From Haliclona indistincta (taxonomy: Eukaryota > Porifera > Demospongiae > Haplosclerida > Chalinidae), in contig OZ024785.1 of NCBI GenBank assembly GCA_964017065.1, positions 1,321,142-1,385,141 of the forward strand: a DNA stretch of 64,000 nucleotides, written 5' to 3'. This document shows positions 57,921-64,000 of this stretch, piece by piece. A model generated the notes under the pieces. The model did not search any database and had not been told where the DNA came from. It saw only the letters and a program-made list of their open reading frames with translations. Position numbers and translations under genes: made by a program. Each line of letters opens with the position of its first letter. Within the stretch, counting starts at the first letter, position 1.

Positions 57921-59670
57921 CACTAATCTAGCAACCTTTCATGCTTCAAATTAAACCATCACAATCTTCTTTACAGCTACACTCACTTAATTAGTTTTGA
58001 TGACATAGAACTCAGGACTGATCGGACGTTATTAAATGATGTTCCATGTGATCTGTTTAATAATCCCGATCAGGCTCTTGATCAAGAGAACTCTGTCTCA
58101 TTTGCATGACATTAATGTGTGCTAGTTATAGGACACAATAAGATTTATTCTTCAATCTGCAGAGCTTCTCTACAGATGACATAAGGCATATTGCTGGCAT
58201 AATTATTACTTGTGGTGACTGCGCAAATATTTGTGGTAAGCATACAATTGCTATTGTCAAACTAACAATGGATTCATTGCTAACTCTTAGTTGTACAATG
58301 TGTATTACAATAAGATTGAACTTCAGTTAAGCTAAAAATTATTGATTGAATAAAATCTAAAATAATAATAATTATTATTATTGTTTTCAACTTTGACACT
58401 GCTGTTAAAAAGTGAATTCATTTATAAGGTGGTAATATTTAGAGATTAAGTAAAGTGCTTCATGAATTATTCATGAACATGTTGCGTAAGTGGTTCGGAA
58501 TATCTCTCTTTAGTCAGTCAGTATCATCGTACCAAGATCAAGTGATCAGATATCTCACCTGGACAGTGATGGTCTCATTGTATGTTATACTGTTACCCGG
58601 CCTTGCTATACATCATTGAATATACTCTTCAATTATCGCAGGGGTTCCTCATTGTTTACTCTTCATTAACGTGATGGATCGACCGGTTTCGTTTATAATT
58701 TCATGATGTCGTCATAAAAGTGACGTCTGTTACAGCAGTTTCTTTAGTTCCACCTGATCAACCTCTTCTAGTATCAGTGCTGTTCTTGTTACAGCAACCA
58801 CTGTCTGTCTTTAGTCAGATGTTGTGATCAAGGATACTCTTCTAGCTACTGTAGTAGCAGTCTACAATGCTAAAAATATTCAGGTTAGTTTCTATGATCG
58901 GTATTATCATTCTGGTACATGTATAAATGGTTATCACAATGATGGTGGCAAGTTATAGTGTTTATAGCTTCCTTCATTTACTACAAATGAAACACTATAG
59001 CTAGTGCTGTCACTGTCACTTGAAACAACTGTTTGCTTGATAACCAACAATGGTATTTTTCAGCAATTGATCTAATCTCATTCATGACCAAATCTAGTTT
59101 GATGTGTAGCTACAGAATAATTTATAGCAGCATTCTATTGATATCTCGATACATACTGGTATTATCATGTTCTAGCACTAGTGCTGCATCAGTTTGCAGT
59201 GATCGATGCTACTAAAATACAGCAAACTATGACTACTTATTCATTTTGCTTTTGTTAATATTAGTGTTGACACTTATATGTTCATTGCACTATAGTTGTA
59301 GCTAAGGTAACCACTATTGTGCTATAGCATGCAGTTCTGGACAGTATTAATTTTTGCTCTGATTATGTGCAAGACTTGCAAATGCAAACATAATCTATTG
59401 CTTAGCATGACACTGGAATAATATACAAACATTAAAGGACGGTTCTATTGCTTAGCCAGCTAGGTGCTAGCACAGCTGCAGTGAAGCACTAGCTGCTTGT
59501 ATATACTTTCACGACATAAATCCCTGTGCATCGCTCAGACCCCGCGTGTTGCCGGGCAACTCTACAACGTCATATGATGTCACGTAATTAGACCACCAAT
59601 GTAAACACAGGAAGTCAGATAGTAATTAGTGTTGCATTATTATCCACAGATAGCTAATAATAGCTGTAGT
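57921..59670. repeat. C7 upstream block, duplicate of 47307-49040
   Basis: Aligns with the C3 upstream block throughout, with small indels. Exon-like stretches are more decayed here than in the other copy. No gene was supported. Confidence 0.75.
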
Positions 59671-60206
59671 GTTTACTATACTATAAATCTAAAAATACTT
59701 TCTATAATATGGTTGCATAGTGTACTGTAGGCAAGCCCATGATCCTGATCCACATGTATAATAATGCTACTAGTAGCTATAGCTTCAAGATGCTCAATCT
59801 CACAGTTGCTGTTTACAATGCTTAGTTTACCACTTTATCGATAGCAGATAAACATTTGCATCTCCAAATTGAGTGACATTGTTATCAATATAGACTTTGT
59901 TGCTTGCTTTGCTGTGACTCATTAGATATCTTACAGTCATGTTGTAGCCAGAACAGCGACACCAATCATGAAGAATGTGTTATCAGGTATTCTACAGATA
60001 AGCAATGAATGACTTGGATGGTATAGTTACAACCACTCCTAGACCTGTCTATTAATATTAGTCTCACATTCCATCACATTCCATCACTTCAAGGAACTTC
60101 AATTCATCTCTACTGGTCACTTTCAAAGACAAGTTAGTATAATAAAAATTTTATAGATCATTGTTGTGTAGGTGAAAGAATTGTTCAATCATGATAAGTG
60201 TCCTCA
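59671..60206. other. Collagen-cluster spacer, copy 3 (first part)
   Basis: Noncoding. From about 59790 it matches 52830 onward, up to the TTAA at 60207-60210 where a MITE is inserted. Confidence 0.75.
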
Positions 60207-60210
60207 TTAA

Positions 60211-60834
60211 CTCTTTAGTGACCGAATTATTTTGACGAAAATTCAGCTTGCTCTAAACTGACAGTTTGTCTTGCGATTTCTACAACATACAGTACGCTAG
60301 CTGTTCCAAACTAGCACTGTTTTTTCCTGGCATGTCAAAGTTTACGACCATGTACTAAACTCTGAGTTGGCCACTCCCACTTCGGAACTGAAGCCGCTTA
60401 AGTGCTGCGACCTCGTCATTTTCCAGCCAATTTTGGTCTTCGTTTAGCCCTGGTGACTGATACAAAAACCTGGTGGTGTCCAGGTGAGCAAACAGCATGG
60501 TTTAGACCATATTCTATGCCCAAGTATGCATTTCCGGGCATCCTGAAGCCTTAAAATGCCAAAAGTGGCGAGGGGCTCTGCCCCTTCGAACTCCGGGTTA
60601 ACAGGGAGACACCCAATTCAGGGAGACAGGGTTAACAGGGAGACACAAAATTCCCCCCGTGCTGTACGTTTTAGTGGGGAGGGCGTGCCGAAAAACAGTG
60701 GGTTTTTTCAGGTAAAGTCATCTTTTGCAATTAAACTTGATTTGACCTTTCTAGAGCACTTTTTGCACTTTTTATGACATCTAGAGTAGGTGGAGTCAAT
60801 TATGACGCCTAAAGCCGCTATGGACCTTAAAGGG
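60211..60834. mobile_element. Single piggyBac-like MITE with TTAA duplication
   Basis: 624 bp between TTAA 60207-60210 and TTAA 60835-60838. It starts CTCTTTAGTGACCGAATTAT and ends GGACCTTAAAGGG, close to the termini of the array units at 9.4-13.7 kb. It also shares an internal CCCACTTCG...GAAG..GC motif followed by GCGACCTCGTCA. The paralogous spacers at about 41.93 and 53.25 kb read CTCATTAAAGGGCCAAA without it, showing the empty site. Confidence 0.85.
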
Positions 60835-60838
60835 TTAA

Positions 60839-61268
60839 AGGGCAAAATTATGATCAAAATTTGGTCTCCAAACACAATGCTACTATGCTCATGAACATTA
60901 TTATGTGCCCAACCAATTCACCACAGAGCCTGTAAGAGGCTTTCTACTGATGCTCTTCTGCATCTGAACATTTTATACCACACCTACATGTAGGCAATAA
61001 AATTTTGTCACATTTTCTCAAAATTAGTGCTCATTATGTCAGGAAATAATTAAGCCAGGTGTCAATTGCAAGGCCTACTTCAGTAGTACGTATGAGTCCT
61101 TTTTCTTTTGTGAGTCAAGGCAATAAACATTGAGGTGTAGGAAGAAAACTTTAATATTAAAATTAACTGCAAAAAGACTAAACAAGAAGGTTAAAAGTTT
61201 CTTTTTTCCTATAAGTCCTTACTTTCAGGGCATAATAATTATTTTATAGAACACAAGTATTGTATTGT
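60839..61268. other. Collagen-cluster spacer, copy 3 (second part)
   Basis: Noncoding, matches 41947-42368 and 53270-53651. Confidence 0.75.
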
Positions 61269-61598
61269 TCACTTGGTGCACACAGCACAGGTGAGCTCTT
61301 TCTCAGCATCATATCGTGGACATGGTAGACCATTACAATTTGCTTCAACATGGTAGAATAATCCTCCATTAGTGTTAGCATGGCTACCAGCAACTGACTC
61401 AGCATCTTTATCAACACACTCGTATGTTGCTTTGCTGTAAGTACGATATTCAGTCATTAGGTATCCAGTATACTCCAGTGTCCACTGGCTAGGACAGTGA
61501 CGCCATGCTGGAATCATCAGTACAGCTGCTCTAGTGGAGACATGACAGATGGCACATGGAACATTGTGGTCATGCTGTACAGGAAGAGGGCTACCACC
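61269..61598 (-). pseudogene. C8: 3' half of a short-chain collagen gene
   Basis: The last 110 residues are open (GGSPLPVQHDHNVPCAICHV through CAVCTK and stop), but homology stops abruptly at about 61598 (followed by TCACTTACG). The rest of the exon, the collagen triplets and the signal exon are absent. Confidence 0.8.
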
Positions 61599-61847
61599 AG
61601 TCACTTACGTAAAAAGGTAAATCATTTTTCTGAGCATGACAGCATTGTCAATCAATTGCAACCCTAATTATAATTCTAACAATAATAATGTCAGCACTGT
61701 CACAAAGTACTGTGAGATTAGCTATGAGGCATTATAATAAGATCTGGTCATTTGTGTTAGTCTGCAATATAACTCATGAGCATTATTTTCTTTAGGGATA
61801 ATTTTTAATTTTATCAATTCAACACATTGGAGTTTATTATGCTCACT

Positions 61848-62333
61848 TGGCGCACACAGCAAAGGTGAGCGGCTCCTCAGCATTATATGGGGGACATGGT
61901 AGACCATTACAATCTGCTTCAACATGATAGAATCCTCCATTAGTGTCAGCATGGCTACCAGGAACAGACTCAGATTCTTTATCAACACGTGTTCAGTCAT
62001 TAGGTATCCAGTATACTCCAGTGTCCACTGGCCAGGACATTGACGCCGTGCTGGAATCATCAGTACAGCTGCTCTAGTGGAGACATGACAGACAGCACAT
62101 GGAACATTGTGGTCATGCTGTACAGGAAGAGGGCTACCACCATCTACTTGATACTCTACTCCTTACATAGAACATGATTCTGCACTCCAGGAGCATACTC
62201 TCCGTACTCTGGGTTATTTGGTAGACATTAATTGGTAGTTGCTTCCTGCTTCATTATTGTAGAATGATTTACCAGCTCTACCACTGTAGATGAGGCTTGT
62301 TCCTGCTATGTTAGGACACGATGTCCTCCCCTG
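61848..62333 (-). pseudogene. C9: degraded short-chain collagen copy
   Basis: Collagen C-terminal domain with deletions and frame breaks (lost residues around YECVDKD at 61985, damaged NYQCLP at 62225-62240, altered end CAVCAK). Homology ends at about 62333, before the collagen triplets. It lies head to tail with C8, and together they resemble one unequal-crossover product. Confidence 0.8.
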
Positions 62334-62609
62334 GTTAAACCATTTTGCAAAATTATGCTCTTAAATTGCTCATCATGTCAGCATAGTGCTTATTATTACA
62401 GTCAAATTATTCCTGCAAGGCCTACTTCAGTACTGCACACGAGTCCTTTTGATGATGTTCCTTTTGAGTTTGTAAAATAAAAAATATTCTAATTGCATGT
62501 CAGAGCAACAACACTAAGGTGTAGGGAACAAAAGAAAAGTTTGTTTTTTAACTAAGAAAAGTCAAACAAAAAGTCTCTAAGTTCTAATAATCACATAATT
62601 ATTGATTGT

Positions 62610-63632
62610 TCACTTGGTGCATACAGCACAGGTGAGCTCTTTCTGAGCATCATAAGGTGGACATGGTAGACCATTACAATTTGCTTCAACATGGTAGAAC
62701 AACCCTCCATTAGCGTCAGCACTGCTACCAGGAACAGACTCTGCATCTTTATCAACACACTCGTATGTAGCTTTGCTGTGAGTATGACGTTCAGTCATTA
62801 GGTATCCAGTATACTCCAGTGTCCACTGGCTAGGACATTGACGCCATGCTGGAATCACCAGTACAGCTGCTCTAGTGGAGACATGACAGACAGCACATGG
62901 AACATTGTGGTCATGCAGTGCAGGAAGAGGGCTACCACCATCTAACTCAAACTCTACTCCATATATTGGAGCTCGATTCTGCACTCCAGGAGTATATGCT
63001 CCATACTCTGGGTTATTTGGTAGACATTGATAGTTGCCTCCTCCTCCTGAATGGGTATACCATGATTTACCAGCTCTACCACTGTAGACGAGGCTTGTTC
63101 CTGCAGTGTTAGGACACGATGTCCTCCCCCATCGTGTGTAGGTAGCTCCTCCACTAACAGGACCAGGTGGTCCTGCTATCCCTGCCTCTCCTCTCTCTCC
63201 ATTGTCTCCTTTCTGTCCATTTATTCCGTTTCTTCCAGAAGTACCAATGGCTCCCTTTTCTCCTTTCTGTCCATTAGTTCCATCTCTCCCAGAAGTACCA
63301 GCAACTCCCTTATCTCCTTTCTGTCCATCAGCTCCATCTCGACCATCTCTCCCAGGAGCTCCAGCAGGCCCTGGTAGACCATCTCTACCAGCTGGTCCAT
63401 CACGACCATCTCGACCACTCAGTAGCTCATGAACAACTTGTAGATCCTCCAGTACATCAGCTACTCTACTGATGTTAGATGCCTTGCGAGTTTCAGTAGA
63501 AACTGGTAGAGCCCATCCTAAAAATATTAATATTGACAACTTGTTATAACAAAAGTATCAACTACACTGTATACCTTTAGGCACAATTAGACCAACTGCA
63601 AGTATAAGCAGAAGAAATGAGAGTGTTCCCAT
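62610..63632 (-). CDS. C10: spongin-type short-chain collagen with extended triple helix (321 aa)
   Basis: Exons 63575-63632 (signal MGTLSYLLLLILAVGLIV-type) and 62610-63517. It is a C1/C5-type gene, but with 29 Gly-X-Y triplets instead of 17. The extra 36 residues are two copies of a six-triplet module: GVAGTSGRDGTNGQKGEK and GAIGTSGRNGINGQKGDN. The C-terminal domain is standard (YTRWGRTSCPN to CAVCTK), with VLVIPAWRQC for VLMIPAWRHC and FELDGGSPLP for YQLDGGSPLP. Confidence 0.9.
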
Positions 63633-63692
63633 TGTCTTGTTGTACGAGACTATAAGATTAACAATACAATAAGTGCATTAGTTGTTAACTTC

Positions 63693-63701
63693 TTTTATAG
63701 T
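63693..63701 (-). promoter_or_regulatory. TATA box of C10
   Basis: CTATAAAAG on the minus strand, 61 bp upstream of the ATG. Confidence 0.65.
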
Positions 63702-64000
63702 CTCTCACTAAAAATAAGATATTGAATTGTGGACATAAAGGTATCTACCCTTATATCCACAGTACCATTCAGCTTGTTATTGTGATGTCACAAGGGATGC
63801 AGTGGTTCCCAGAAATGCCTCTCCTCTGATACCCTACAATAGTGAGAAATGGGTTTGAGACTGTTTTGATGGTTCACTCACAAACAGCTAGTGGGCAGTA
63901 CATAGGCCGCAGTCTCACACATACCAGACCTTCCTAGCCGCATCACATGACAAGCTTCATAAAAATGAATTTATTTCTGTCATAATTCTTTACCACATGC
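63702..64000. other. C10 5' flank, duplicated
   Basis: Noncoding, matches 43353-43640 and 54630-54960. The window ends here. Confidence 0.75.

Noticed and set aside
63202..63432. Plus-strand Pro/Ser-rich frame opposite C10
   Set aside because: It is the complement of Gly-X-Y codons, not an independent gene. The same applies to similar frames opposite the other collagens.

Overview
The window looks like nuclear DNA of a demosponge. The evidence is animal genes with many short GT-AG introns, a tandem family of spongin-type short-chain collagen genes, and several invertebrate transposon families. An Amphimedon-like species is my best guess, but that is inference. A 200-base run of N (8897-9096) marks a scaffold join. 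Layout: (1) 1-7.8 kb, minus strand: the N-terminal and middle part of a PARP14-like macro-domain protein that runs off the left edge; one intron holds a 2.7-kb foldback element. (2) 7.8-9.4 kb: noncoding DNA around the gap. (3) 9.44-13.75 kb: six tandem ~737-bp units built from a TTAA-target (piggyBac-like) MITE and arranged as a higher-order A-B-B, A-B-B array that ends against a CCDC47 exon. (4) 13.75-19.8 kb, plus strand: 3' end of CCDC47, a complete glycyl-tRNA synthetase gene with two in-frame starts (probable mitochondrial and cytosolic forms), and an Aurora kinase-like gene with a stop and frame breaks. (5) 22.7-41.7 kb, plus strand: a tandem family of cell-surface receptors (signal peptide, one Ig-like domain, two fibronectin III domains, transmembrane helix, tyrosine-rich tail). 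They form a duplicated two-gene unit, R1-R2 then R3-R4. R1 and R2 are intact, although R2 carries a full-length BEL/Pao-type LTR retrotransposon in one intron and a foldback arm in the next. R3 is damaged and R4 has lost its membrane segment. The two foldback arms (32.65-33.88 and 38.43-39.65 kb) are inverted relative to each other and bracket the 3' half of R2 plus all of R3. (6) 42.4-64 kb, mostly minus strand: six intact short-chain collagen genes, each with a signal-peptide exon and a TATAAAA-type box about 50-60 bp upstream of the ATG, mixed with at least four broken copies and their duplicated flanks, retrotransposon remnants and one orphan receptor-type phosphatase exon. Two local gene families, one probably sensing at the cell surface and one building extracellular matrix, have therefore grown by tandem duplication side by side, with transposons active in both. 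I found no rRNA, tRNA or CRISPR.
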